A stretch of DNA of 48,817 bases, from the NCBI GenBank assembly GCA_018715645.1, contig DVLE01000094.1, forward strand, positions 1 to 48,817, given 5' to 3'. This stretch comes from Candidatus Merdisoma merdipullorum (GTDB lineage Bacteria; Bacillota; Clostridia; Lachnospirales; Lachnospiraceae). A program made the translations under genes and the position numbers. Shown piece after piece: positions 34,490-42,844 of this stretch. Position 1 is the first letter of the stretch. Every line of letters starts with the position of its first letter. Under the pieces are notes generated by a model. That model saw nothing but the letters and a program-made list of their open reading frames with translations, did not search any database and was not told the origin of the DNA.

Positions 34490-35029
34490 ATGGAACGGGA
34501 CAAAACACAGAGACTGATTCTGCGGGCCAGAAACGGCGATGGAGACGCGTTTGTGGAGCTTATGGAACGGCACAAGCAATCCATGTACAAGACGGCAAAG
34601 GCGTGGCTGGGACGGGAGGAGGATGTGGCGGACGCCATTTCAGAGACGATCCTGGATTGCTTTGAGCATCTGGATACCTTGAAGGAACCGCGGTATTTCG
34701 GGACCTGGCTGGTAAGGATTTTGATCAATAACTGCAGCAATATAAGAAAACAGAACCAGAAAAACGGCATGATAGAGGACTTTGACATCGCAGAGGGGGA
34801 AAGGAACTTCTGCCGGGACTATAGGGAGCCGGAGGAGAACCGGGCTTTTTTGGAATATCTGGAACCGCTGGCTGATGAGGATAGAAAACTGATGATTCTT
34901 TTCTATGTGTGGGGGTTTCGCACAAGAGAGATCGGAGAGCTTCTTTGTATGCGGGAGACTACGGTGAAAGCCAGGCTTCAGCGGGGCAGAGAGAAGATCA
35001 AAAAGGCGTTTTTTCCGCTGGTGGTTTAG
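34490..35029 (+). CDS. ECF-type RNA polymerase sigma factor
   Basis: The 179-residue protein has sigma region 2 (residues about 15-80, with DVADAISETILDCFEHLDTL as the core-binding and -10 part) and region 4 (about 120-172, RTREIGELLCMRETTVKARLQRGRE as the helix-turn-helix, given here in part). Such factors direct polymerase to a small stress or envelope regulon. AAGGAGG precedes the start at 34490. The next gene, 13 bases on, encodes a membrane protein that should be its anti-sigma factor. The upstream TAATATATAG region has no clear sigma-A -35, so self-regulation is possible. Confidence 0.92.
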   Translation: MERDKTQRLILRARNGDGDAFVELMERHKQSMYKTAKAWLGREEDVADAISETILDCFEHLDTLKEPRYFGTWLVRILINNCSNIRKQNQKNGMIEDFDIAEGERNFCRDYREPEENRAFLEYLEPLADEDRKLMILFYVWGFRTREIGELLCMRETTVKARLQRGREKIKKAFFPLVV

Positions 35030-35042
35030 GAAGGAGGATATG

Positions 35043-36482
35043 ATGAAAGCAGGAAAGACAGAGGAATTTCTGAACAGAAATCTTGTGATTCCGCAGAGAA
35101 CGGAACAGAAGATAGAGGCTGCCTATGATATTGTGAGGAGCAAATGCAGGGAAAGAAAAGAAGAGGCCGGGGATTTGACAGGAAAGAAGTCTCAGGAAAG
35201 AACTCTGCGGCGCAGGAGAGTGCTGCGGCCTTCTATGGCAGCGGCGCTGGCGGCGGCCATGGTGTTGCTCTGCGGTATGGGTGTGCTGGCAGCGGTACGG
35301 TATTTTAACATGACGGTAGAAGAAAGGGACGACGGCGCCAGCTATACCTTTGAGGTCAATTACGAGCTGAAGCCTGTGGAGGTGACCGCGGTACCCGGCT
35401 ACCTGCCGGAAGATATAGAGGATATGGGAGAAGGGAAATACGCCTCTGGCGAGGACGATGGGCGCAGCATCACGATTTGGGCGATGAATATGGCGGATAT
35501 TGATTATTATAATCAAACTATGGATTTTACCGGAGTGGAAAAGGTGGAGAAAACCACGATCCAGGGCATGGAGGCTCATCTGCTTACCTTTCAGGATGCG
35601 GAAAAATACAGACGCTCGAAGGATATTTATCTGTTCAATTCACAGGAAGGCTATGTGATCTGGCTCTGGGCTGACTATGCGGTATCTATGGATGAGCTTG
35701 TGAGGGTGGCGGAGAATCTGACAATCACAGCGGAAGAAGATCCGGACCTTCAGTATTATATGACACAGGAGGAAAAGTCACAGGAAGCGGCGGAGGAACA
35801 GAAAGCCCAGGAAGAATGGGAAGCCATTGTGAACCGCGGCGTGGCGCGCGAAGACATCACGCCTGTGGGTGAGACGCTGGATGTGTCAGAATTTTTGGGA
35901 GCAAGCTATACTGTAGAGGAAGCGGCTTTTTATGACAGCCTGTATGAGGTACCCGGATATACGGAAGACGGCATCTGCGACAGAGAGGAATTGGAGCCCT
36001 GGCTGAACGAGGACGGCACGCATAGGCCCTATCTGCGGTCCGAACTGAATGAAAACGGGGAAATTGTAAAGGAAGAACGGGCAGACGTAAAATTCCTGGC
36101 AGTTAAGGCGACGGTGCGGCAGGAGAAGGCTTACGGCGAGTGGACGGAAGGAACGCCCTTTGACGCGGCTCTGGTGCTTTTGGCAGAAGGAGAAAACGGA
36201 AGGCTTGCGCCCTCCCCGGAGCGTTATGTGCCGGTACCGAGCGAAGACTATCAGCTTCAGATGGACGGCTACTGCTTTTATCTGGATCAGCCGGCGGATA
36301 CCATGAAAGATCCTCAGTACTTCTGGCGTTATATGGAGGAAGGGGACAGCCAGACCTACACGATGATCTTTGCGGTGGACGCAGATCTGGCAGAGGACCA
36401 GGCAAGGCTTCAGAATCTGGCGCTGCGGTTCAACGGAACGGGCAATGATCCGGAAAATCCCAAATACAGCGCTTTGTGGTAA
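35043..36482 (+). CDS. Membrane-anchored probable anti-sigma factor
   Basis: The 479-residue protein has an N-terminal cytoplasmic part of about 60 residues rich in Arg, Lys and Glu, one membrane segment (about 61-82, AAALAAAMVLLCGMGVLAAV), and a large extracellular acidic part. This is the layout of anti-sigma proteins with DUF4179/DUF4367-like outer domains in Clostridia. A Gln/Glu-rich helical linker lies near 240-262. It should hold the sigma factor upstream at the membrane until a signal arrives; the signal is unknown. ATG at 35043 is preferred to the ATG three bases before, as AAGGAGG is then five bases away. A strong terminator follows. Confidence 0.75.
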   Translation: MKAGKTEEFLNRNLVIPQRTEQKIEAAYDIVRSKCRERKEEAGDLTGKKSQERTLRRRRVLRPSMAAALAAAMVLLCGMGVLAAVRYFNMTVEERDDGASYTFEVNYELKPVEVTAVPGYLPEDIEDMGEGKYASGEDDGRSITIWAMNMADIDYYNQTMDFTGVEKVEKTTIQGMEAHLLTFQDAEKYRRSKDIYLFNSQEGYVIWLWADYAVSMDELVRVAENLTITAEEDPDLQYYMTQEEKSQEAAEEQKAQEEWEAIVNRGVAREDITPVGETLDVSEFLGASYTVEEAAFYDSLYEVPGYTEDGICDREELEPWLNEDGTHRPYLRSELNENGEIVKEERADVKFLAVKATVRQEKAYGEWTEGTPFDAALVLLAEGENGRLAPSPERYVPVPSEDYQLQMDGYCFYLDQPADTMKDPQYFWRYMEEGDSQTYTMIFAVDADLAEDQARLQNLALRFNGTGNDPENPKYSALW

Positions 36483-36505
36483 AAGGCAGGAAAATAGATA
36501 ATCAT

Positions 36506-36544
36506 AGGAAATAGGGACGGCCCAAATAGCCGTCCCTATTTCCT
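36506..36544. terminator. Bidirectional terminator
   Basis: AGGAAATAGGGACGGC (36506-36521) pairs perfectly with 36529-36544 over 16 bp, loop CCAAATA. It separates the sigma operon from the convergent DUF1540 gene. Confidence 0.85.
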
Positions 36545-36567
36545 GTAATTTGCAGTGCGAAAGGGTT

Positions 36568-36738
36568 TTACTGCATCTTATTTACAAAGGACTGGCAATC
36601 TGTACATTCAGACTTTGTCGGATTCGTCTCATGAGTTCCTACCTGAATTTTCTCAAGGGTACAGTAGTTCTCGCTCTGAGCGTGATAAACGCAGTTGTTT
36701 ACAGTACAGGCGATACATTCATTCTTGTCTGTAATCAT
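36568..36738 (-). CDS. DUF1540 small cysteine-rich protein
   Basis: The 56-residue protein has six Cys in the DUF1540 pattern: CIACTVNNCVYH, then YCTLEKIQVG and ECTDCQSF. It is probably a small metal-binding protein; the family is common in Clostridia, including spore-forming ones, but its role is unclear. The ATG at 36738 follows GGAGGAAATAAA. Longer in-frame starts lack a site. Confidence 0.88.
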   Translation of the reverse strand: MITDKNECIACTVNNCVYHAQSENYCTLEKIQVGTHETNPTKSECTDCQSFVNKMQ

Positions 36739-36813
36739 TTTATTTCCTCCTTTTTCCGCAGGCTGGCTGCGGCAGATTATGAGATACAGTTTTAGTATGC
36801 GCAAAGAAGAATT

Positions 36814-36843
36814 TTTATATAAATGGGAAAATATTACATTCAA
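36814..36843 (-). promoter_or_regulatory. Promoter of the DUF1540 gene
   Basis: Read on the minus strand, TTGAAT (36843-36838) and TATAAA (36819-36814) are 18 bases apart, about 75 bases before the start. Confidence 0.6.
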
Positions 36844-37094
36844 CTGCTAAGGAAAATGCAAAGATCAAAATGAGCAGCGACGCTGAGAATCAGCCGTCTC
36901 TGCCCGTTTATGTAATCAGGAATATTCCTGTTGTTTTTTGTCGAAGCTGGTCGGCACCAAAGCAGCACCGGCAGCCCCTTTTGTTTTATCTTGATGATAC
37001 TATCATACAATAGGGTTGTGGCTAATATGTGTCTGGTCTCTTAAGAAAAAATAGAGGAAGTCTAAAATATTTCTAAACAGGAGAGCATTAACGC
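36844..37094. other. Intergenic stretch without recognisable gene
   Basis: The stretch is AT-rich with scattered short inverted repeats (for example GGAATATTCC near 36920). I see no protein, tRNA or known riboswitch in it. Confidence 0.5.
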
Positions 37095-37123
37095 TTGATA
37101 TTATGATGCGCCAGTCCTATACT
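37095..37123 (+). promoter_or_regulatory. Promoter of the MATE gene
   Basis: TTGATA (37095-37100) and TATACT (37118-37123) have a 17-base spacer, 37 bases before the start. Confidence 0.75.
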
Positions 37124-37159
37124 ATAGCTGGAAATTACGAAAGAAAAGAGGAGTAGAAA

Positions 37160-38551
37160 TTGAATATCAAATCGGAACAGCGTCATCTTGATATGCTTCA
37201 CGGCCCTATCTGGAATAAAATTCTGCAGTTTGCTCTGCCTGTGGCGGCAACGGCAATACTGGAACAGCTATTTAACGCCTCAGACGTGGCGGTAGTCGGA
37301 AATTTCACAGGGGAGAACAGTACCATAGCTGTGGCGGCCGTGGGCTCAAACAGCGCTATCATCAGTCTGATTGTAAATCTGTTCATCGGAATCGCTCTGG
37401 GTTCCAACGTGGTAATTGCTCATGCTATCGGTCATGGAGACCGGGCTTCCGTGCAAAAGGCTGTTCATACCTCTGTTGTGGCGTCCCTGATAGGCGGGGC
37501 CGCCGTCACAGTCCTTGGAGAGCTTATCGCTGCTCCTCTGCTTGGCCTGCTCCAGGTGCCGGACGAGGTTTTTCCGTCGGCTCTTTTATATCTGCGGATT
37601 TATCTGCTGGGCATGCCTGTGATCCTTTTGTATAACTTTGAGGCCGCCATTTTCCGCAGCGTAGGAGAGACGAAAATTCCGCTGATTGCGCTGGCCGCTT
37701 CCGGCATCCTGAATGTAATTTTGAATTTATTTTTTGTAATCGTACTGCACATGACGGTAAATGGAGTAGCTATTGCTACGGTAATTTCCAATGCGGTCAG
37801 CTCTCTGATTTTATACCGCAGGCTCCGAAGCACGACGCTTGACATCCATGTGGAGCCTGGAAATCTCCGGATTGATCCTGCGATTCTTAAGCGGATTCTT
37901 CAGATTGGTCTGCCTGCCGGGATCCAGACCGCGGTATTTTCCGCCGCGAATATTGTAGTACAGTCTGCTATCAACAGCCTGGGTACCGTAGTTATGGCGG
38001 CGTCCAGCGCAGCCTACAATATAGAAGTCTTTACCTATGATATTCTTAATTCTTTCAGCCAGGCCTGCACGACCTTTGTCGGACAGAATTTCGGGGCCGG
38101 ACAAATCCGGCGATGTAAAAAAACGCTCGCGCTCTGTCTGGGAGAGGGTCTGTTCGCTCTGGGCATAGCGATTGCGGCGATTCTTTTCTGGGGGAAGCCG
38201 ATACTCTCCCTTTTCAATCGCGATCCTCAGGTAATCGACACAGGCTATATCCGCCTGATGATGATGGTATTGGCGCATATTTTCAGCCTTCTTTATGAGG
38301 TTATGGCGGGGTATCTGCGGGGCTTTGGCATCTCGCTGCCTCCCGCCGTTATCACTACGCTCTGCATATGCGGGATCCGGATCGCGTGGATTCAGCTTGT
38401 CTTTCCTCAGGCTCCAAGCTTCTGGACCATCATGACGGTTTATCCCATCAGTCTGGCGGCTACGGCGCTTATCATTTTTCTTTCCCTTCTGTATTATCGG
38501 CCGGCCAGAAGATTCACGGCTGCCCGAAGCAGCAGAATGCAGGAGACATAA
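37160..38551 (+). CDS. MATE-family multidrug/cation antiporter
   Basis: The 463-residue membrane protein has the twelve hydrophobic segments of MATE exporters in two similar halves: PIWNKILQFALPVAATAILEQ (in part) with NASDVAVVGNF in the first, and RILQIGLPAGIQ with NIVVQSAINSLG in the second. Such pumps export drugs or metabolites against Na+ or H+. The start is TTG with AGAGGAG six bases before. It stands alone with its own promoter and shares a terminator with argS. The substrate cannot be told from the sequence. Confidence 0.93.
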   Translation: MNIKSEQRHLDMLHGPIWNKILQFALPVAATAILEQLFNASDVAVVGNFTGENSTIAVAAVGSNSAIISLIVNLFIGIALGSNVVIAHAIGHGDRASVQKAVHTSVVASLIGGAAVTVLGELIAAPLLGLLQVPDEVFPSALLYLRIYLLGMPVILLYNFEAAIFRSVGETKIPLIALAASGILNVILNLFFVIVLHMTVNGVAIATVISNAVSSLILYRRLRSTTLDIHVEPGNLRIDPAILKRILQIGLPAGIQTAVFSAANIVVQSAINSLGTVVMAASSAAYNIEVFTYDILNSFSQACTTFVGQNFGAGQIRRCKKTLALCLGEGLFALGIAIAAILFWGKPILSLFNRDPQVIDTGYIRLMMMVLAHIFSLLYEVMAGYLRGFGISLPPAVITTLCICGIRIAWIQLVFPQAPSFWTIMTVYPISLAATALIIFLSLLYYRPARRFTAARSSRMQET

Positions 38552-38575
38552 TAAAAGATGTAAGAGAAAGCAAAT

Positions 38576-38629
38576 AAGGCATGTGCGCCCGGTTCAGATA
38601 AAAATCCGTTCCGTGTACACATGCCTTTT
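38576..38629. terminator. Terminator between MATE gene and argS
   Basis: AAGGCATGTG (38576-38585) pairs with CACATGCCTT (38618-38627), followed by TTTT on the plus strand. It can serve both convergent genes. Confidence 0.75.
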
Positions 38630-38644
38630 GCGGGAAGGCCCGTT

Positions 38645-40411
38645 TTACATACGAGATGGGGCCTCAAAGCCAAGTACGTCGATACATAGTTCCAGCACGC
38701 GCTTCGTCAGCGTAAGAAGCGCAATGAGACCAGCCTTCTTCTCCTCGTTTTCTTCGCTGAGAATCTTGGTTTCGTGATAAAACTTATTGAAGGCGTTGGC
38801 CAGCTCGTAAATATAGGCGCATACCTTGTGGGGAGAGAGTTCCTCAAAGGCATTTTCCAGGACTCCGTTGAACCGCGCGAGCATCAGTTCCAGGGCCTTT
38901 TGGCTGTCGTTCTCCGCCGCCGGAATCCGGCCTGTCTTAGAATTGCCGCCCTGAGCCTGGTACTTGTTCAGGATGGATTTGATACGGACGATGGTATACA
39001 GGATATAAGGGCCTGTATTTCCCTCAAAAGAGGTAAAACGGTCGATGTCGAATACATAGTCCTTGGAGGCCTGATTGGAAAGATCGCCGTATTTGATGGC
39101 GGAAAGGCCGACGATTTTTGCAGTCTCTCTGGCCTCCTCCGGGGAAATCTCAGGATTTTCGGCAATCTTCTCATACATTTTCTCATCTATATCAGAGATC
39201 AGGTATTCCAGACGCATGACGCCGCCCTCGCGGGTTTTAAAAGGTTTGCCATCCTTGCCGTTCATCGTTCCAAAGCCCAGAAATTCAAGCCTGGTCTCCG
39301 GCTTTACAATTCCTGTCTTTTTCGCGCAGCGGAACACCTGGATAAAGTGCATCTCCTGACGCTTGTCCACCACATAGATGACCTCGTCCGGATCAAAGAG
39401 CCTACGGCGCTCCACCAAAGTCGCCAGATCGGTCGTCGTGTAGAGAGAAGCTCCGTCGGACTTCAGAATCATGCAGGGAGGAACTTCCTTGGTGTCTGTC
39501 TCCTCCTTTACATCTACGACGAGGGCGCCTGCGCTCTCGTAGGCGTATCCTTCGTTCTTCAGTCTTTCGACCATCTCCGGGATGTAAGGCTGGGCGTCAG
39601 ATTCACCCTTCCATAAATCAAATTCCACGTTCAGATTTGCGTAATTACGCTTCAGATCGCTTACAGACACATTCAGGATGTGCTGCAGAATCGCCTGATA
39701 CCCTCTGTGGCCGTGCTGAACCAGATAGGTGGCCTGCATAGCCTCCTCCTTGTACGCGTCGTCCTCCTTGGAACGTGCGCTGGCCGCGGGATAGATCTCC
39801 TCCAGCTCCGCGATGGTAAAGGGCGCTTCTTCCGGGTATTCTCCCGTATAAGTCTCATCAAAATAGACAAGCTCCGGCTTGCGGCGCTTGAGTTCCGTGA
39901 TGATAAGGCCCATCTGAAGTCCCCAGTCGCCCAGATGAATGTCGCCGATAACTTTATGTCCCGCGAAGCGTCCGAGACGCTTGATGCTTTCTCCGATGAT
40001 TGCCGAGCGCAGATGTCCTACGTGAAGCGGCTTTGCCACATTCGGTCCGCCGTAGTCGATGATAATGGTCCGCGGATTCTCTGCCTTTTCACAGCCCAGA
40101 CGTTCGTCGGAAGCCATATCCTGAAGATAGCCCTGGACGAAGGACGGTGACAGCTTCAGATTCAGAAAGCCGGGATTCACCGCGTTCACTTCGCAGAACA
40201 TCTCGTTTTCCTTCAGTTTTTTCGCTGCTTTGGACGCGATCTGAATCGGGGCGCAGTGATATTTTTTTGCTGCAGCCATCGCTCCGTTACACTGATATTC
40301 ACACAGATCCGGACGATTGGAAAGGGTGACCTTTCCATATTCCGCTTCATAGCCGGATGCTTCAAAGGCTTCGGACACCACTTCGGTGATCCGGTCCAGT
40401 AATTTCTTCAT
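38645..40411 (-). CDS. argS: Arginyl-tRNA synthetase
   Basis: This class I synthetase charges tRNA-Arg. The 588-residue enzyme has the N-terminal Add-1 domain, the signature KPLHVGHLRSA (HVGH form of HIGH), DWGLQMG, and in place of KMSKS the region TMNGKDGKPFKTREGG, which is normal for many bacterial ArgRS. The C-terminal DALR anticodon domain ends the protein. An AGAGGAGG site precedes the start. No T-box is present in the 130-base upstream region. Confidence 0.97.
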   Translation of the reverse strand: MKKLLDRITEVVSEAFEASGYEAEYGKVTLSNRPDLCEYQCNGAMAAAKKYHCAPIQIASKAAKKLKENEMFCEVNAVNPGFLNLKLSPSFVQGYLQDMASDERLGCEKAENPRTIIIDYGGPNVAKPLHVGHLRSAIIGESIKRLGRFAGHKVIGDIHLGDWGLQMGLIITELKRRKPELVYFDETYTGEYPEEAPFTIAELEEIYPAASARSKEDDAYKEEAMQATYLVQHGHRGYQAILQHILNVSVSDLKRNYANLNVEFDLWKGESDAQPYIPEMVERLKNEGYAYESAGALVVDVKEETDTKEVPPCMILKSDGASLYTTTDLATLVERRRLFDPDEVIYVVDKRQEMHFIQVFRCAKKTGIVKPETRLEFLGFGTMNGKDGKPFKTREGGVMRLEYLISDIDEKMYEKIAENPEISPEEARETAKIVGLSAIKYGDLSNQASKDYVFDIDRFTSFEGNTGPYILYTIVRIKSILNKYQAQGGNSKTGRIPAAENDSQKALELMLARFNGVLENAFEELSPHKVCAYIYELANAFNKFYHETKILSEENEEKKAGLIALLTLTKRVLELCIDVLGFEAPSRM

Positions 40412-40463
40412 AATCTTTGTTTTCCTCCTCTAGAGACGCTTTACTTTCGTGTCGGGACTTATT

Positions 40464-40492
40464 ATAATACACTTATTATATGTAAAATGCAA
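40464..40492 (-). promoter_or_regulatory. Promoter of argS
   Basis: On the minus strand TTGCAT (40492-40487) and TATTAT (40469-40464) are 17 bases apart, about 55 bases before the start. The region is an AT-rich near-palindrome and may also serve exonuclease III on the other strand. Confidence 0.5.
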
Positions 40493-40542
40493 GGAAAGAT
40501 CAAGCCGCTAATCCGTACGCGGCGGCAGGGAGGATATGTCAT

Positions 40543-41295
40543 ATGAAACTGATTTCCTGGAATGTAAACGGGCTTCGTGCCTGCATGGGAAAAAATTTTA
40601 TGGAAGATTTTCAAAAGCTGGACGCGGACATTTTCTGTCTGCAGGAGACCAAGCTGCAGGAGGGACAGATTGCCCTCGATCTGCCCGGATACCATCAATA
40701 CTGGAATTACGCGGAGAAAAAGGGGTACAGCGGAACGGCTGTTTTTACAAAAGAGGAGCCGCTGGCCGTCTCTTACGGCATCGGCATGGAGGAACACGAT
40801 CAGGAAGGCCGCGTCATCACGCTGGAATTTCCGGAGTTTTACCTGACGACCGTCTATACGCCCAATTCCCAGGAGGGGCTGAAGCGTCTGGATTACCGAA
40901 TGAAGTGGGAAGATGATTTTCTTGCCTATATGCAAAGCCTCGATGCAAAAAAGCCCGTGATCTGGTGCGGAGACCTGAACGTAGCGCATCGGGAGATAGA
41001 CCTGAAAAATCCGAAGACCAACCGGAAGAACGCAGGCTTTACCGACGAGGAGCGTGCCAAGATGACTCATGTTCTGGAATCTGGCTTTATCGATACTTTC
41101 CGCTACTTTTATCCCGATGCGGAGGGCATCTATTCCTGGTGGTCCTACCGCTTCAAGGCGCGGGAAAAGAACGCGGGATGGCGTATCGACTATTTTATCG
41201 TTTCGGAGCGTCTGAAGGATCGGCTGGAGGACGCAAAGATTCATACGGAGATCTTCGGCTCTGATCACTGTCCTGTGGAGCTTTTGCTGAAGTAG
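40543..41295 (+). CDS. exoA: Exodeoxyribonuclease III / AP endonuclease
   Basis: The enzyme cuts DNA at abasic sites and removes 3' blocking groups in base excision repair. The 250-residue protein has the family residues in [15 protein letters not shown] (metal-binding Glu), [16 protein letters not shown] (Asp, Asn), WWSYRF, and the final GSDHCPVEL with the catalytic Asp-His. Full length. GGGAGG lies before the ATG. It precedes the isochorismatase gene by 43 bases, perhaps on one transcript. Confidence 0.96.
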   Translation: MKLISWNVNGLRACMGKNFMEDFQKLDADIFCLQETKLQEGQIALDLPGYHQYWNYAEKKGYSGTAVFTKEEPLAVSYGIGMEEHDQEGRVITLEFPEFYLTTVYTPNSQEGLKRLDYRMKWEDDFLAYMQSLDAKKPVIWCGDLNVAHREIDLKNPKTNRKNAGFTDEERAKMTHVLESGFIDTFRYFYPDAEGIYSWWSYRFKAREKNAGWRIDYFIVSERLKDRLEDAKIHTEIFGSDHCPVELLLK

Positions 41296-41338
41296 GAGCC
41301 GTTATACCGGCAGAATAGAAAAGGAAAGGGAAAATGCC

Positions 41339-41866
41339 ATGAAAAAACTATTGCTTGTCATCGATATGCAGAATGATTTCATCGACGGGGCTCTCGGAAC
41401 GGCGGAGGCCGAGTCAATCGTCCCCGTCGTCGTCAAAAAAGCGGAGGAATTTGACGGCGATGTGATTTTTACCCGCGATACGCATTTTGACAATTACATG
41501 GAGACACAGGAAGGGAAGAAGCTGCCTGTCCCCCACTGCATTCAGGGTACCCATGGCTGGGAGCTGCACCCGGAACTGGAGCGGCTGCGGCTGCAGAAGA
41601 ACCTGCCGGTCTTTGACAAGCTGGCCTTCGGCTGCAGGGAGCTTCCGGACTGGCTGGCGGCGCATTATCCGGAAGGACTGGAATCGATAGAACTGGTCGG
41701 CGTCTGCACCGACATCTGCGTCGTGTCCAACGCTCTGCTTCTGAAAGCGTTTTTCCCGGAGCTGCCCATCCGCGTCACGGCCTCCGCCTGCGCCGGCGTT
41801 ACGCCGGAGAGCCACGAAAACGCGCTTAAGGTTATGGAGATATGCCAGATTGAGATTTTGCCGTAA
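41339..41866 (+). CDS. Isochorismatase-family cysteine hydrolase (nicotinamidase-like)
   Basis: The 175-residue protein has the family catalytic triad: Asp in VIDMQNDFI, Lys in KLAFGC and Cys in GVCTDICVVSNAL with the preceding cis-peptide region. The FTRDTHFDNYMETQEGKKLPVPHC part with the HC-type metal residues resembles nicotinamidases, which turn nicotinamide into nicotinate for NAD recycling. Other amides are possible substrates. The short length is normal for clostridial members. The GGAAAGGG site precedes the start. Confidence 0.88.
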   Translation: MKKLLLVIDMQNDFIDGALGTAEAESIVPVVVKKAEEFDGDVIFTRDTHFDNYMETQEGKKLPVPHCIQGTHGWELHPELERLRLQKNLPVFDKLAFGCRELPDWLAAHYPEGLESIELVGVCTDICVVSNALLLKAFFPELPIRVTASACAGVTPESHENALKVMEICQIEILP

Positions 41867-41896
41867 TAAAAAATCAATCTTTTTGAAATTTACCTC

Positions 41897-41925
41897 TTTA
41901 CAAAATTATATTTATCGAGTATAAT
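41897..41925 (+). promoter_or_regulatory. Promoter of tRNA-Thr
   Basis: TTTACA (41897-41902) and a perfect TATAAT (41920-41925) have a 17-base spacer, 21 bases before the tRNA. Confidence 0.85.
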
Positions 41926-41946
41926 ATCAAATGCTGACGCAAGCAA

Positions 41947-42019
41947 GCTGGAATAGCTCAGTCGGTAGAGCACTTCACTCGTAATGAAGGGGTCGAGAGT
42001 TCAAGTCTCTTTTCCAGCT
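41947..42019 (+). tRNA. tRNA-Thr (anticodon CGT)
   Basis: The 73-base gene folds as a full cloverleaf: acceptor arms GCTGGAA (41947-41953) and TTCCAGC (42012-42018), D-arm AGCTCAGTCGGTAGAGC, anticodon arm CTTCA-CTCGTAA-TGAAG with anticodon CGT, and T-arm with GTTCAAGTC. CCA is not encoded. It reads the codon ACG. Confidence 0.95.
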
Positions 42020-42031
42020 TTTATCTGATGA

Positions 42032-42070
42032 CAGATAATCCAAATATATTGGGTTATCTGTTATTTTTTT
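42032..42070 (+). terminator. Terminator after tRNA-Thr
   Basis: CAGATAAtCC (42032-42041) pairs with GGGTTATCTG (42051-42060), followed by TTATTTTTTT. Confidence 0.85.
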
Positions 42071-42097
42071 AGGAAAGACAGGATTTTTGTTCTTCTA

Positions 42098-42126
42098 TTG
42101 TTTTTTCAGTGTCTTTTGCGTATAAT
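42098..42126 (+). promoter_or_regulatory. Promoter of the AbrB/PIN operon
   Basis: TTGTTT (42098-42103) and TATAAT (42121-42126) have a 17-base spacer. Confidence 0.7.
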
Positions 42127-42130
42127 AGAA

Positions 42131-42146
42131 GTAGGGAAATCCCTAC
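42131..42146 (+). promoter_or_regulatory. Palindromic operator of the toxin-antitoxin operon
   Basis: GTAGGGA-AA-TCCCTAC is a perfect palindrome of seven bases each side, starting five bases after the -10 box. Its place at the transcription start fits autorepression by the AbrB-type antitoxin. Confidence 0.65.
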
Positions 42147-42177
42147 TTTCCATGTTTTAGAAAGGTGGTGCAAAATT

Positions 42178-42450
42178 ATGTTAACAAATACGTTTGTGGA
42201 CAATGCTAAAGTAATGGCAAAAGGGCAGATCACGATTCCAAAAGATGTCCGTGATGTACTTGGCGTATCAAGCGGTGATCGCGTTACTTTTATTGTTGAG
42301 GGGAACAGTGTCCGTATTGTCAACTCTGCTGTTTATGCTATGCAGATGCTTCAGCAGGAGATGGCCGGAGAAGCAGAACGTACCGGTCTGGCTTCGGAAG
42401 ATGATGTCATGGCGCTCGTCAAAGAATTAAGAAATGAGAGTTCTGATTGA
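42178..42450 (+). CDS. AbrB-type antitoxin
   Basis: The 90-residue protein has a swapped-hairpin AbrB/SpoVT DNA-binding domain in residues 10-47 (VMAKGQITIPKDVRDVLGVSSGD, in part) and a helical C-terminal half that would bind the toxin. The ATG at 42178 follows AAAGGTGGTG. It overlaps the PIN gene by 17 bases, the standard antitoxin-first layout. It should bind the palindrome at 42131 and keep the operon low. Confidence 0.9.
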   Translation: MLTNTFVDNAKVMAKGQITIPKDVRDVLGVSSGDRVTFIVEGNSVRIVNSAVYAMQMLQQEMAGEAERTGLASEDDVMALVKELRNESSD

Positions 42451-42835
42451 TACAAATGTTCTTATTTCTGCCGCATTGAGTGCAGAGGGTACGCCTTATC
42501 AGGCGTATATAAAAGCAGCTTCTTATCCTAATCACGGTTTGATCTGTGAGCAGAATGTAGACGAGATGAAGCGGATATTTAATAAAAAATTTCCAAACAA
42601 GTTGGCGGCGCTGGATAAGTTTCTTTCTGTTGCACTGCTTACTCTGGAATTGGTGTCTGTTCCGACGGAAGAAGACATGACCGAGACACAAATCAGAGAT
42701 GTCAATGACCGTCCTATTTTGCGGGCAGCTATTGAGGCAAAAGCTGATGTGCTGCTGACCGGCGATAAGGATTTCCTGGAGTCTGGTGTGAAAAATCCAG
42801 CAATTATGACACCAGTGGAGTTTTTGAATACCTGA
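42434..42835 (+). CDS. PIN-domain toxin, VapC-like
   Basis: The 133-residue protein has the PIN nuclease fold of the COG1569 type: first acidic residue Asp6 in VLIDTNVLISA, a central Glu in EQNVDEMKRIF, Asp in VNDRPILRAA and the last acidic residue in LLTGDKDFLE. PIN toxins cut RNA in a metal-dependent way. All acidic residues are present, so it is likely active and needs the AbrB partner upstream. The next gene is convergent with only nine bases between. Confidence 0.9.
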   Translation: MRVLIDTNVLISAALSAEGTPYQAYIKAASYPNHGLICEQNVDEMKRIFNKKFPNKLAALDKFLSVALLTLELVSVPTEEDMTETQIRDVNDRPILRAAIEAKADVLLTGDKDFLESGVKNPAIMTPVEFLNT

Positions 42836-42844
42836 TTTTGCTAT

